Shown: piece by piece, positions 52,403 through 61,496 of the stretch | Numbering within the stretch: the stretch's first letter is position 1 | Layout of the letters: every line of letters starts with the position of its first letter | Origin: Leisingera sp. M658 | GTDB taxonomy: Bacteria > Pseudomonadota > Alphaproteobacteria > Rhodobacterales > Rhodobacteraceae | Reading direction: 5' to 3' | DNA: 64,000 nt | Assembly: GCF_025144145.1 (NCBI RefSeq) | Contig: NZ_CP083546.1 | Coordinates: 2,806,501-2,870,500, forward strand | The notes under the pieces: model-generated | The model's input: only the letters and a program-made list of their open reading frames with translations | Told to the model about the DNA's origin: nothing | Databases searched by the model: none | Made by a program: the position numbers and the translations under genes

Positions 52403-53314
52403 ATGTCCCTCAGACCGATACTCGAAACCCGTCCGGCACAGCCCCATACCGAGGGCGCCGGCGTGAAACTGCACCGCGCCTTCGGCTTTCAGGATCCGTC
52501 AGAGCTGGACCCGTTCCTGCTGTTCGACGATTTCCGCAATGAAAATCCCGAAGACTATCTGCGCGGCTTCCCCTGGCACCCGCACCGGGGCATCGAGACC
52601 ATAACTTATGTGCTGTCCGGCGCGGTCGAACATGGCGACTCGCTGGGCAATGCGGGCACCCTGGGTGCGGGCGACGTGCAGTGGATGACCGCCGGCTCCG
52701 GCATCCTGCATCAGGAGATGCCGTCGGGCAACGCGCAAGGCCAGATGCATGGTTTCCAGCTTTGGGGCAACCTGCCTGCCAGCGAGAAAATGACCGCGCC
52801 GCGCTATCAGGATGTGCAGGGCACCGAGATCCCCGAAATCATCGACGACGACGGCACACGGGTGAAAGTGATTGTCGGAGATTTCTGGGGCAAGCGCGGC
52901 CCGGTGGACGGGATTGCCGCCGATCCGCAGTATCTGGATGTGTTCATTCCGGCGGGCGTGAAAAAGACCCTGCCGGTCGACACCTACCGCCGCGCCTTCG
53001 CCTATGTGTTCGAAGGCCAGGCGGCTTTTGCTGATGCCTCTGCTCCGCAAGGTGTATTGCTGGAAAAAGAAGTTGCAGGTGAAGAGGTCAACATCCGTGA
53101 CCTGTCCGGCGACCGTACCCTGATCCGCTTTGGCACCGGCGATGAGATCACCGTGCAAGCGGGCCCCGAGGGCGTGCGTTTCCTGCTGATCTCCGGCGCG
53201 CCGATCCACGAGCCGGTGGCCTGGCACGGGCCCATTGTGATGAATACCCAGGCAGAACTGCAACAGGCCTTCCGCGACCTGCGCAACGGGACGTTTATAA
53301 AGCCTGCGCACTGA
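52403..53314 (+). CDS. pirin family protein
   Basis: 303-residue bicupin of the pirin family. The metal-site region is HPHRGIETITYVLSGAVEHGD with conserved His residues and a Glu further on (ILHQEMP). Pirins bind Fe; bacterial members have quercetinase activity or regulate metabolism. ATG follows AGGAGA. Alone on the plus strand after the palindromic element; a stem-loop follows. Confidence 0.93.
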   Translation: MSLRPILETRPAQPHTEGAGVKLHRAFGFQDPSELDPFLLFDDFRNENPEDYLRGFPWHPHRGIETITYVLSGAVEHGDSLGNAGTLGAGDVQWMTAGSGILHQEMPSGNAQGQMHGFQLWGNLPASEKMTAPRYQDVQGTEIPEIIDDDGTRVKVIVGDFWGKRGPVDGIAADPQYLDVFIPAGVKKTLPVDTYRRAFAYVFEGQAAFADASAPQGVLLEKEVAGEEVNIRDLSGDRTLIRFGTGDEITVQAGPEGVRFLLISGAPIHEPVAWHGPIVMNTQAELQQAFRDLRNGTFIKPAH

Positions 53315-53322
53315 CCGGGAAA

Positions 53323-53348
53323 ACCGCGTCCGCAAAAACGGACGCGGT
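53323..53348. terminator. stem-loop after pirin gene
   Basis: Perfect 10-bp stem ACCGCGTCCG / CGGACGCGGT with 6-base loop. Followed by ATGCTATACTCC rather than a T-run on the plus strand, so termination strength is doubtful; the TATACT just after may be a promoter -10 for the next gene. Confidence 0.5.
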
Positions 53349-53387
53349 ATGCTATACTCCCTGCGCCAATAAGCGTTGGGGGGAGTG

Positions 53388-53690
53388 ATGATTATCCGGG
53401 TATTCCGTGCCACCGTCCGCGAGGACAGGATCGAGGACTTCAAGGCCTTTCTGACCGGCAGCGCCATTCCGCATGTGCGCCGCCAGCCGGGGCTGGTCTC
53501 GGTCACCGCCGGGCTGCCCCGGCCGGACTCGCCTGCCACCTTCTGCGTCGTCATGATTTGGGAGAGCGTGGCCGCGCTGCAGGCCTTTGCAGGCGAGGAT
53601 TGGGAACAGCCGCATGTGCTGCCGGAGGAAGACCCGATGGTGCTAAGCCGCCAGATCGACCATTATGACATGATCGGGCTGATCAGCTGA
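53388..53690 (+). CDS. antibiotic biosynthesis monooxygenase (ABM) domain-like protein
   Basis: 100-residue dimeric alpha/beta-barrel type protein: IIRVFRATVREDRIEDFKAF start and VVMIWESVAALQAFAGEDW. These small ABM-like proteins are heme-degrading, quinone-modifying or of unknown role. The ATG at 53388 follows GGGGGGAG; an upstream TTG is less likely. It is convergent with the GNAT gene. Confidence 0.8.
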   Translation: MIIRVFRATVREDRIEDFKAFLTGSAIPHVRRQPGLVSVTAGLPRPDSPATFCVVMIWESVAALQAFAGEDWEQPHVLPEEDPMVLSRQIDHYDMIGLIS

Positions 53691-53706
53691 ACCGCAAACG
53701 CAAGCG

Positions 53707-54186
53707 TCAGCCGTCTGCGCGCCAGCAGTAGACGGTTTCGCCCTGCGCAGCCTCCGGCGTGAAGCCCGCCTTTTCCAGCACCCGGGCCGAAGCCGCGTTT
53801 TCCTGCATGACGCCTCCGCTCAGCGTCACCGCGCTGCCGCTGAAATGCACCTGCAAGCCGGCAATCAGCTCACTTGCCAGACCCTGGCCCCAAGCTTTTT
53901 CGGCCAGAAGATATCCCAGATTGCGGGTGCGGCTGCCCTCCTCCGGATAAGAGAGGATCAACAGCCCGATGCCCTTTCCTTCAGCAAGCCGCAAAGCAAC
54001 GATGTCTGCTTGCTGCGATACAGCCGCCAGGAAATCCCGGCGCGCCTGATCGCTGTCTTGCGTTTGAAACCCGGCAGGCAGCCATTGCACCACCTTAGGC
54101 GCAAACAGATCCGCCAGTTCCGGCTCCGGCAGATCCTGCCAGCGCCCGGCGCTCAGCCGCTGGGTTTGCAAGCTCAGAAGACTCAT
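53707..54186 (-). CDS. GNAT-family N-acetyltransferase
   Basis: 159-residue RimJ/RimL-type acetyltransferase: RNLGYLLAEKAWGQGLASELI as acetyl-CoA loop and GVMQENAASARVLEKAGF as motif B, typical for acetyltransferases that modify ribosomal proteins or small molecules. Its start overlaps the TetR stop by four bases (ATGA), so it is translated from the same message. Confidence 0.85.
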   Translation of the reverse strand: MSLLSLQTQRLSAGRWQDLPEPELADLFAPKVVQWLPAGFQTQDSDQARRDFLAAVSQQADIVALRLAEGKGIGLLILSYPEEGSRTRNLGYLLAEKAWGQGLASELIAGLQVHFSGSAVTLSGGVMQENAASARVLEKAGFTPEAAQGETVYCWRADG

Positions 54187-54770
54187 GCGCTGACCGCTTT
54201 TTGCACCATGTCCCAATAGACCTTCTCGACCTCATCCAGCGTCAGACGCCCCTCGGAACGGTACCATGTGTTGACCCCGTTCAGCATCGCAATCACCGCC
54301 AGAGTGGCGATTTTGGTATCGGGGATGCGGAACACACGCTGCTCCACCCCCTCCTTCAGGATCGCCTCCACGCCGTTCTCATAGTCCCGGCGCAACGATT
54401 CGAGGGCGGAGAAATTTTCCTCCGTCAGGTTGCGCAGCTCCATATAGGCGATGAACACCGCATCCGGGCGCTCCAGGTGAAAGCGGATGTGAAAGCCGGT
54501 AAAGGCCCGCAGCCGCTCTGCCGCGCCCGCGGCCCGCGGCACCGCGTCCCAGGCCGCCTGCAGTTCCACCATATGTCCTTGCATCAGGTTGAACAGCAGG
54601 CTTTGCTTGTCCGGTGTGTAGTTATACAGCGCCCCGGCCTGCACCCCCACCTCCTTGGCGATCTGGCGCATTGAGACGGCGGCGTAGCCATGCTGCGCAA
54701 ACAGCCGTAAAGCGGCCTCGCGGATTTTGGGTCCGGTGATATCGGAATGGGAGCCTTGGGTACGTGCCAT
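54183..54770 (-). CDS. TetR-family transcriptional regulator
   Basis: 195-residue regulator. The helix-turn-helix is at about residues 15-55 (AALRLFAQHGYAAVSMRQIAKEVGVQAGALYNYTPDKQ); the C-terminal ligand domain resembles fatty-acid-type TetR members (TetR_C_17-like). ATG 54770; the frame can extend 7 codons. It is followed by the overlapping GNAT gene, and its target is likely its own operon or the divergent genes. Confidence 0.88.
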   Translation of the reverse strand: MARTQGSHSDITGPKIREAALRLFAQHGYAAVSMRQIAKEVGVQAGALYNYTPDKQSLLFNLMQGHMVELQAAWDAVPRAAGAAERLRAFTGFHIRFHLERPDAVFIAYMELRNLTEENFSALESLRRDYENGVEAILKEGVEQRVFRIPDTKIATLAVIAMLNGVNTWYRSEGRLTLDEVEKVYWDMVQKAVSA

Positions 54771-54947
54771 ACCCGGACCGTAACTGAACACGCGTTCAGA
54801 AAAAAGAGCGGGAATGCCGAAAAGATGGTCTGACCCATACCCCTATAGCCCGACCAAGCCAATCCCGGCACCTGCAGGCGGGAAAGCAATTGTGCGGCGG
54901 CCCCGGACACCCTAGAACCACCAGGATAAAACACAGGATTTCGTACA

Positions 54948-55202
54948 ATGCAGGTTTGGGTCCGGATTACATGTCTTCTGGTTATGGCAACCGCAGCCGC
55001 CTGCACCCGCGTGCCCGAGCTTGAGGATCGGCTGACCCCGGATCTGCGCGGTGCGGGCTATCCGGAATTGCTGCCGCTGGATGACGCGCTGGAACCGCTC
55101 GATCAGCCGCAGCAGGCCAGCGCAGACCTGCAGGATGAGCTTGACGCCCGCAGCGACCGGCTGAAACGCCGCGCCGAGGCGGTGAAAAACGCCGGATCTT
55201 AG
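54948..55202 (+). CDS. small lipoprotein
   Basis: 84-residue lipoprotein: signal ITCLLVMATAAAC gives lipobox TAAAC at residues 15-19, then a mature, Asp/Glu- and Leu-rich helical part (ELEDRLTPDLRGAGYPELLPL). The recurring EDRLTPDLR start is seen in small lipoproteins of this family of bacteria next to hom. Function unknown. Confidence 0.72.
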   Translation: MQVWVRITCLLVMATAAACTRVPELEDRLTPDLRGAGYPELLPLDDALEPLDQPQQASADLQDELDARSDRLKRRAEAVKNAGS

Positions 55203-55318
55203 GCCGTTCCCGGCTTTCCCTTCCGCATGTGCCGCACGCAGGCGGCAGCAGCGTTGCACGCCCGCGCCGAACCCGCTAAGGCGGGGCCTGAGCATTTCGG
55301 AACAAAGGACCTCCAGCT

Positions 55319-56605
55319 ATGACAGAACCGCTTCGTCTTGGGATTGCAGGTTTGGGCACGGTTGGCATCGGCGTGGTGAAGATCATCCGCCGCCATGCTG
55401 CGCTGCTGGAGGCACGGACAGGACGCCCCGTTGTGATCACGGCGGTGTCTGCCCGCGACGCCAATAAGGACCGTGGTGTCTCGCTGAAAGACTACGCCTG
55501 GGAAACCGACCCGGTGGCGCTGGCCGTGCGCGACGACGTGGATGTATTTGTCGAGCTGATGGGCGGCCATGAAGGCGCTGCCAAAGCGGCAACCGAGGCC
55601 GCACTTGCCGCGGGCAAGGATGTGGTCACTGCCAACAAGGCGCTGCTGGCGATCCATGGCCAGGCGCTGGCCGAACAGGCCGAGACCGCAGGCCGGGTCA
55701 TCCGGTTCGAGGCTGCCGTGGCCGGCGGCATCCCGGTGATCAAATCGCTGACCGAAGGTCTGGCCGGCAATGAGATTACCCGCGTCATGGGGGTGATGAA
55801 CGGCACCTGCAACTTTATCCTGACCCAGATGCAGGCCACCGGCCAGGGCTACAATGCCCTGTTCGAGGAATGCGGCCGTCTGGGTTATCTGGAGGCCGAT
55901 CCGAACCTGGACGTGGGCGGCATCGACGCGGGCCACAAGCTGGCGCTGCTGTCCTCAATCGCATTTGGCACCAAGCCAGCCTTTGACGACGTGCAATTGG
56001 AAGGCATCCAGCGCATCCAGCTGGACGACATCAATGCTGCCGCTGATATGGGTTACCGCATCAAACTGCTGGGTGTGGCGCAACGCACTGCCCGCGGGCT
56101 GGAGCAGCGCATGTCGCCCTGCCTGGTGCCTGCGAATTCCCCGCTCGGCCAGCTGGAAGGCGGCACCAATATGGTGGTGATTGAGGGCGACTCGATCGAA
56201 CAAGTGGTGCTGCGCGGCCCCGGTGCCGGCGAAGGCCCGACGGCCAGCGCAGTAATGGGCGATGTGCTGGACCTGGCCCGCGGCCTGCGGATTGCAACTT
56301 TCGGCCAGCCCGCCGGCACCCTGCAAGAGGTGCCCGCAGCGCAAACCGGCCTGCCCGCGCCCTTCTACCTGCGTATGGGACTGCTGGACAAACCCGGCGC
56401 ATTGGCCAAAGTTGCCGCCGTGCTGGGCGATGCCGGGGTCTCCATCGACCGGATGCGCCAGTACGGCCATTCCGAACCAACCGCACCGGTGCTGATCGTC
56501 ACCCACAAATGCACCCGCGCCGCACTGGATGCGGCACTGGACGGCCTCGCCGCCACCGATGTGGTCGACGGCACTCCGGTTGCGCTGCGCATTGAAGAGG
56601 TTTGA
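55319..56605 (+). CDS. hom: homoserine dehydrogenase
   Basis: 428-residue enzyme reducing aspartate semialdehyde to homoserine for Met, Thr and Ile. NAD(P) loop GLGTVGIGVVKII, the catalytic core with NKALLA and GGIPVIKSL, GTCNFIL, and a C-terminal ACT domain (LLDKPGALAKVAAVLGDAGV) that mediates threonine feedback. ATG after GGACCTCCAGCT. Heads hom-glpX-recJ, a conserved order in this lineage. A stem-loop ACTGCGGC / GCCGCAGT at 56641-56667 follows without T-run. Confidence 0.97.
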   Translation: MTEPLRLGIAGLGTVGIGVVKIIRRHAALLEARTGRPVVITAVSARDANKDRGVSLKDYAWETDPVALAVRDDVDVFVELMGGHEGAAKAATEAALAAGKDVVTANKALLAIHGQALAEQAETAGRVIRFEAAVAGGIPVIKSLTEGLAGNEITRVMGVMNGTCNFILTQMQATGQGYNALFEECGRLGYLEADPNLDVGGIDAGHKLALLSSIAFGTKPAFDDVQLEGIQRIQLDDINAAADMGYRIKLLGVAQRTARGLEQRMSPCLVPANSPLGQLEGGTNMVVIEGDSIEQVVLRGPGAGEGPTASAVMGDVLDLARGLRIATFGQPAGTLQEVPAAQTGLPAPFYLRMGLLDKPGALAKVAAVLGDAGVSIDRMRQYGHSEPTAPVLIVTHKCTRAALDAALDGLAATDVVDGTPVALRIEEV

Positions 56606-56761
56606 GCCTCGCGATAGGCCGAAAACCGGCGGCTTTGGTCACTGCGGCTGGATTTTCCTGCCGCAGTAAACGCTATCTGCTCTTGCGAGCCTGCCCTGCC
56701 CCGCGCTATTCGGCTTTAAACGCCCACTTCACATCTGACCCGTTGAGACAGGATTTCCGGT

Positions 56762-57748
56762 ATGACATCGAACACTTCTGACGCGCCTTTTCATGACCGC
56801 ATGCTGTCGCTCGGCCTGGCCCGCGTTGCCGAGCAGGCCGCGCTGGCCTCTGCCTCGCTGATCGGCCGCGGCGACGAGAAAGCCGCCGACCAGGCAGCCG
56901 TGAACGCCATGCGCGAGCAGCTGAACCTGCTGGACATCGCCGGCGTCGTGGTGATCGGCGAAGGTGAACGCGACGAGGCGCCGATGCTGTACATCGGCGA
57001 AGAAGTCGGCTCTGGCAACGGCCCCGGCGTCGACATTGCGCTGGACCCGCTGGAAGGCACCACGCTGACCGCCAAAGACATGCCGAACGCGCTGACCGTG
57101 ATCGCCATGGGGCCGCGCGGCTCGATGCTGCACGCGCCGGACACCTATATGGACAAGCTGGCAATCGGCCCGGGCTATGCCGAGGGCGTTGTGTCTCTGG
57201 ACATGTCCCCGCGCGAACGGGTTGAGGCGCTGGCCGCGGCCAAGGGCTGCGCGCCCTCCGACATCACCGTCTGCATCCTGGAACGCCCACGCCATGAGGC
57301 GATGATCGCCGAAGTGCGCGAAACCGGCGCTTCGATCCGCCTGATCACCGACGGCGACGTGGCCGGCGTCATGCATTGCGCCGAATCCGAGATTACCGGC
57401 ATCGACATGTATATGGGCCAGGGCGGCGCGCCTGAGGGCGTGCTGGCAGCCGCTGCGCTGAAATGCATGGGCGGTCAGATCTTCTGCCGTCTGGTGTTCC
57501 GCAACGACGACGAACGCGCCCGCGCCGCCAAGGCAGGCATCACCGATCTGGACCGCGTCTATACCCGCGACGAGATGGTCACCCAGGACGTGATTTTTGC
57601 CGCCACCGGCGTCACCGGCGGTTCGCTGCTGCCCAGCATCAAGCGCACACCGGGCTGGGTTGAGACCACCACCCTTCTGATGCGCTCAAAGACCGGTTCG
57701 GTGCGGCGCATGTCCTACCGCACGCCGCTGGCGCCGCATCAAGGCTGA
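56762..57748 (+). CDS. glpX: class II fructose-1,6-bisphosphatase GlpX
   Basis: 328-residue gluconeogenic phosphatase. The metal-binding motif DPLEGTTL (residues 97-104) with preceding GEGERDEAPMLY is the family signature; IFAATGVTGG-like end. Standard length. Stands between hom and recJ and carries its own terminator. Confidence 0.96.
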   Translation: MTSNTSDAPFHDRMLSLGLARVAEQAALASASLIGRGDEKAADQAAVNAMREQLNLLDIAGVVVIGEGERDEAPMLYIGEEVGSGNGPGVDIALDPLEGTTLTAKDMPNALTVIAMGPRGSMLHAPDTYMDKLAIGPGYAEGVVSLDMSPRERVEALAAAKGCAPSDITVCILERPRHEAMIAEVRETGASIRLITDGDVAGVMHCAESEITGIDMYMGQGGAPEGVLAAAALKCMGGQIFCRLVFRNDDERARAAKAGITDLDRVYTRDEMVTQDVIFAATGVTGGSLLPSIKRTPGWVETTTLLMRSKTGSVRRMSYRTPLAPHQG

Positions 57749-57811
57749 GCGTTGCGCTTGGTAGCGGCTTGCGCCGTTGCCTCCGGCAGGGATATTTAAA
57801 GCCAGAAGAAG

Positions 57812-57839
57812 GGCCGGGTCCGTTTTGGGTCCGGCCTTT
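57812..57839 (+). terminator. intrinsic terminator of glpX
   Basis: 10-base stem GGCCGGGTCC / GGGTCCGGCC (two G-U pairs) with loop GTTTT, then TTTG. Downstream of glpX and just before recJ. Confidence 0.72.
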
Positions 57840-57856
57840 GCATATGGGGGAAACGC

Positions 57857-59596
57857 ATGAGCTTTTTGGGTGTTGAGCAGTCCTTGACCGGGCGGCGCTG
57901 GGTCGGCCCCGGTGTGGAGATGGACCGCGCCTCCGAGATGATGGCACAGCAGACCGGCCTGCCCCGGTCTGTCTGCCAGGTGCTGGCACGGCGCGGGGTT
58001 CCGGCGATGGAAGCCAAGGGTTTTTTGGAACCCCGGCTGAAGGAACTGTTGCCCGATCCGCGTGAAATGAAGGACATGGAAGCGGCAGCTTCCCGTTTTC
58101 TGGATGCGGTGCGGCGCAAGGAGCGGATTGCGGTTTTTGCCGATTATGACGTCGATGGCGGCAGCTCGGCCGCGCTGCTGCTGGTCTGGCTGCGGCAGAT
58201 GGGGCTGCAGGCCACGCTTTATATCCCCGACCGCATTGACGAGGGCTATGGCCCCAATGTGCCCGCGATGCAGGAGCTGGCCGCCGCCCACGACCTGATC
58301 ATCTGCGTCGATTGCGGCACCCTCAGCCATGAGCCGATTGCTGCCGCCAAAGGCGCGGATGTGATCGTGCTGGACCACCACCTGGGCGGTGAGACGCTGC
58401 CGGACTGCGTAGCGGTGGTGAATCCCAACCGCCAGGACGAAAGCGGCGACCTTGGATATTTCTGCGCCGCAGGTGTGGTGTTCCTGATGCTGGTTGAGGC
58501 CGGGCGGCAAATGCGCGAAGCAGGCGCCAAGGGGCCGGATCTGATGGCCTTGCTGGATCTGGTGGCATTGGCCACCGTTGCCGATGTGGCGCCGCTGATC
58601 GGCGCCAACCGGGCGCTGGTGCGCCAGGGGCTGAAGGTCATGGGCGCACGCAAACGCCCCGGTCTGGTGGCCCTGTCCGATGTCAGCCGCATGGATTCGG
58701 CGCCCTCCACCTATCACCTCGGTTTCCTGCTGGGACCGCGGGTCAATGCCGGCGGGCGGATCGGCAAGGCCGATCTTGGCGCACGGCTGTTGTCAACAGA
58801 CAACCCGCATGAAGCTGCCGCCCTGGCCGAACGGCTGGATGAGCTGAACACCGAACGCCGTGACATTGAAAACGCCGTGCGTGCCGCCGCCCTGGAACAG
58901 GCGGAAGACCGCGGGCTGGAGACTCCGCTGGTCTGGGCCGCTGGCGAAGGCTGGCATCCCGGCGTGGTCGGCATCGTCGCCTCGCGCCTGAAAGAAGCCG
59001 CCAACCGCCCCGCCGTTGTGATCGGTTTTGATGGCGAGGAAGGCAAGGGCTCTGGCCGGTCCGTGTCCGGCGTCGACCTGGGCGCCTCGATCCAGCGGCT
59101 GGCAGCCGAGGGGCTGCTGGTCAAAGGCGGCGGCCACAAGATGGCGGCAGGTCTCACTGTCATGCGGGACAAGCTGGAGCCGGCGATGGCGCGGCTGTCG
59201 GAGCTGTTGGAAAGACAAGGCGCCGGACAGGGCGGCCCGGCCGATCTGAAGCTGGACGGCGCCCTGATGCCCGGTGCCGCGACGGTAGACCTGATCGAAC
59301 AGATCGAACAGGCAGGCCCCTTTGGCGCCGGCGCCCCTGCCCCGCGCTATGCGCTGCCGGATCTGCAGGTGCGTTTTGCCAAGAAGGTGGGGGAAAGCCA
59401 TCTGAAGATTTCCCTTAGCGACGGTATGGGCGGCGGATTGGACGGGATCTGCTTTGGCGCCTTTGACACCGCGCTTGGTCCCCGCCTGCTGGAACACGGC
59501 GGCGCCCGCTTCCACTTTGCCGGCCGGCTGGAGGTGAACAGTTGGGGCGGTCGCCAAAGCCCTCAGCTGCGCCTGGAAGATGCCGCCGAAGCCTGA
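57857..59596 (+). CDS. recJ: single-stranded-DNA-specific exonuclease RecJ
   Basis: 579-residue 5'-3' exonuclease of recombination and mismatch repair. DHH-family motifs are complete: DYDVDGGSSAALLL, DCGTLSHEPI, DHHLGGETLPD; the DHHA1 part has GGHKMAAGLTV, and the C-terminal OB domain follows. Normal length. ATG at 57857 follows GGGGGAAACGC. Third gene of hom-glpX-recJ. Confidence 0.97.
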   Translation: MSFLGVEQSLTGRRWVGPGVEMDRASEMMAQQTGLPRSVCQVLARRGVPAMEAKGFLEPRLKELLPDPREMKDMEAAASRFLDAVRRKERIAVFADYDVDGGSSAALLLVWLRQMGLQATLYIPDRIDEGYGPNVPAMQELAAAHDLIICVDCGTLSHEPIAAAKGADVIVLDHHLGGETLPDCVAVVNPNRQDESGDLGYFCAAGVVFLMLVEAGRQMREAGAKGPDLMALLDLVALATVADVAPLIGANRALVRQGLKVMGARKRPGLVALSDVSRMDSAPSTYHLGFLLGPRVNAGGRIGKADLGARLLSTDNPHEAAALAERLDELNTERRDIENAVRAAALEQAEDRGLETPLVWAAGEGWHPGVVGIVASRLKEAANRPAVVIGFDGEEGKGSGRSVSGVDLGASIQRLAAEGLLVKGGGHKMAAGLTVMRDKLEPAMARLSELLERQGAGQGGPADLKLDGALMPGAATVDLIEQIEQAGPFGAGAPAPRYALPDLQVRFAKKVGESHLKISLSDGMGGGLDGICFGAFDTALGPRLLEHGGARFHFAGRLEVNSWGGRQSPQLRLEDAAEA

Positions 59597-59653
59597 TTTT
59601 TCAAAGGCTTATCCCCTGCGGACAAGAAACTTCACTGAGGCCCGCTTTTTCCC

Positions 59654-59682
59654 TTGCGGGATCCGGCTGTTGCGACTAAATA
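59654..59682 (+). promoter_or_regulatory. promoter of first tRNA-Glu
   Basis: TTGCGG and TAAATA separated by 17 bases, ending 18 bases before the tRNA. Same geometry as before the second tRNA-Glu copy. Confidence 0.6.
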
Positions 59683-59700
59683 CCCGCTCACACATAGAGT

Positions 59701-59775
59701 GGCCCGTTCGTCTATCGGTTAGGACGCCAGGTTTTCAACCTGGAAAGAGGGGTTCGATTCCCCTACGGGCTGCCA
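59701..59775 (+). tRNA. tRNA-Glu (TTC), copy 1
   Basis: 75-base tRNA. Acceptor GGCCCGT pairs with ACGGGCT, anticodon arm CCAGG-TTTTCAA-CCTGG (anticodon TTC), T arm AGGGG-TTCGATT-CCCCT, CCA encoded. Identical in sequence to the copy at 59946. Confidence 0.97.
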
Positions 59776-59898
59776 CTTTTCCCACATATGAATGACGCAT
59801 TCCCCAAGCCGGTGAAGCATGGCTTTTTCCTGTTCTTTCATCCACTTAGCAATTGAACTCGGGAGATGGAAAATCTTTGTGCCTCCGCAAAAAACCTC

Positions 59899-59927
59899 TT
59901 GCGCCCGGCCATGGCAATCAGTAAACA
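59899..59927 (+). promoter_or_regulatory. promoter of second tRNA-Glu
   Basis: TTGCGC and TAAACA separated by 17 bases, ending 18 bases before the tRNA 5' end. It repeats the geometry of the promoter of copy 1 although the surrounding 170 bases are otherwise different. Confidence 0.6.
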
Positions 59928-59945
59928 CCGCTTCACAGACAGCGT

Positions 59946-60020
59946 GGCCCGTTCGTCTATCGGTTAGGACGCCAGGTTTTCAACCTGGAAAGAGGGGTTC
60001 GATTCCCCTACGGGCTGCCA
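59946..60020 (+). tRNA. tRNA-Glu (TTC), copy 2
   Basis: Same 75 bases as copy 1, including encoded CCA; anticodon TTC. The flanking GT before and CTTT after the tRNA are also shared. Confidence 0.97.
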
Positions 60021-60446
60021 CTTTCTCCTGACATGCGCTCTTAAGCTGAACACACGCAGCAGCCAGCCGGTTGGTGCAGGGATGCTTGGCTGCTTTATGG
60101 TTCAAGCAGCTGTCCTAACCTCAGAAAACCGCAGCTGTCCTAGCCCAAAAACACGGCGTGCATGATCCTGCTGCGGATCACGCCAAGCGGTGTCGCCTCC
60201 CTGGCCCGTTCGGGACATTTTCGGTGCCAGCAGCCGGCCTTGTACCGGTGTTCTGGATGCTGGACACCAGCACTGCCCGAAACCTCCACAAGGAAATTGG
60301 CATGCCGCACTCAGCGCAGCGCTTGCCATCGCACACCCCGATGGCAAGCAAGACGCGGCCGCCTATCGCACCCCAGCGGCTGAGATCCAGGACCGGGGCC
60401 GACAGCCGCTGCACTGCCTGTACACAATCTTATAAACCGGTAATCT
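60021..60446. other. gene-free region between tRNA-Glu and the GGDEF gene
   Basis: About 425 bases, downstream of both flanking transcripts. Only short open frames without ribosome-binding sites. I see no clear repeat or terminator. Confidence 0.4.
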
Positions 60447-61496
60447 TCAGGCTGCCGGGCCCCGTGCCGCTGCTTGCGGCTGGGCAGCCTCGCTGATGCC
60501 GCATGCGTCTTCTTTCTCCATGCCTTCTCGGTAAAAAAAATGCTGCGCCCGTCCGGCGCGCTTGGCAGCATACAGCGCCATGTCCGCTTGGTTCAGCAGT
60601 TGATGAGCATCCGGAACTTTTTGCCAGGTGGACAGCGTGGTGCCGGCACTGGCCGAGATCCGGCACGTCAAGGCGCCAAACGGAACCGGCTCCTCCAGCC
60701 GCTGGATCAGCCGTTTGGCAATAGCAGCCAGCCTGGCCGTGTCCAGAACACCTTCGAGAATCATAACAAATTCATCGCCGCCGACACGGGCAACGGTATC
60801 GGACTGGCGGGTGCATTCCACCATGATCCGCGCCGCCTGCTGCAGCACCGCATCACCAGCCGCGTGGCCCATCGTGTCATTGACCTGCTTGAAATAGTCC
60901 AGGTCCAAATGCATCAGCGCAAATTCGCGGCCGCCGTTGATCAGCCGGCCCAGCACATGATCCATCGCCCGGCGGTTCTTCAACCCGGTCAGCGTGTCGG
61001 TAAAGGCTTGTTCCTCGGCTGCGATCTTTGCCCCTTGCAACCGCGTGTTCAACTGGCGCGACGCCTCCATCGCGGCCGATTTTGCCTCCACCAGATAGAG
61101 CATCTCGATGGTCAGATCCGTTGGCGAAAAATCAGCGCTGGTCAGATCATAATCGCGTACGGCCTCCAGCACGGAGATCCCAAAGGACAGATTGATGAAA
61201 GCGCCCTGACCGCCAGGCAGCGGCGTGCAAACGCCTTTCAGGCCGGTTTGCGGCCCGTCCCGGAACTGCAGATGCAGCTTGCTCCCGGAGGTCCTGACCA
61301 GATCCTCTATCGACCGCACCGAACGCGGCCGCGACAGGTCGAACACCCGGAAGAACCGCCGCCCCTCCCAGTTCAGTTGCGGGCGCAATTTTTTCAGCGT
61401 CGGCCCGGCAGAGGTGATCCGCCCCTTGGCATCGGCAATCACGTACATCGGGCAGATCACGCCTGCCATCTGTGTCAGCTGCTCGAGAGTCATCAT
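60447..61496 (-). CDS. diguanylate cyclase with HNOBA-type N-terminal domain
   Basis: 349-residue protein. Residues ~10-135 resemble the HNOBA (heme-NO-binding-associated) domain of soluble guanylate cyclase: PMYVIADAKGRITSAGPTLKK, then FRVFDLSRPRS, LKGVCTPLPGG and DLTSADFSPTDLTIEMLYL. A helical linker (EAKSAAMEASRQLNTRL) leads to the GGDEF domain: active site VARVGGDEFVMIL and inhibitory I-site RQSD five residues before it. It should make cyclic di-GMP. Its start overlaps the stop of the H-NOX-like gene by four bases, so the sensor and cyclase are translationally coupled. Short disordered C-terminus (SEAAQPQAAARGPAA). Confidence 0.9.
   Translation of the reverse strand: MMTLEQLTQMAGVICPMYVIADAKGRITSAGPTLKKLRPQLNWEGRRFFRVFDLSRPRSVRSIEDLVRTSGSKLHLQFRDGPQTGLKGVCTPLPGGQGAFINLSFGISVLEAVRDYDLTSADFSPTDLTIEMLYLVEAKSAAMEASRQLNTRLQGAKIAAEEQAFTDTLTGLKNRRAMDHVLGRLINGGREFALMHLDLDYFKQVNDTMGHAAGDAVLQQAARIMVECTRQSDTVARVGGDEFVMILEGVLDTARLAAIAKRLIQRLEEPVPFGALTCRISASAGTTLSTWQKVPDAHQLLNQADMALYAAKRAGRAQHFFYREGMEKEDACGISEAAQPQAAARGPAA

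Noticed and set aside
55203-55318. possible SAM-II riboswitch before hom
   Set aside because: A GCTAA occurs but the pairing pattern of SAM-II is not present.
60158-60496. 112-codon plus-strand frame after the tRNA-Glu genes
   Set aside because: No ribosome-binding site, no recognisable domain, composition like random high-GC frames, and it runs into the opposite GGDEF gene.
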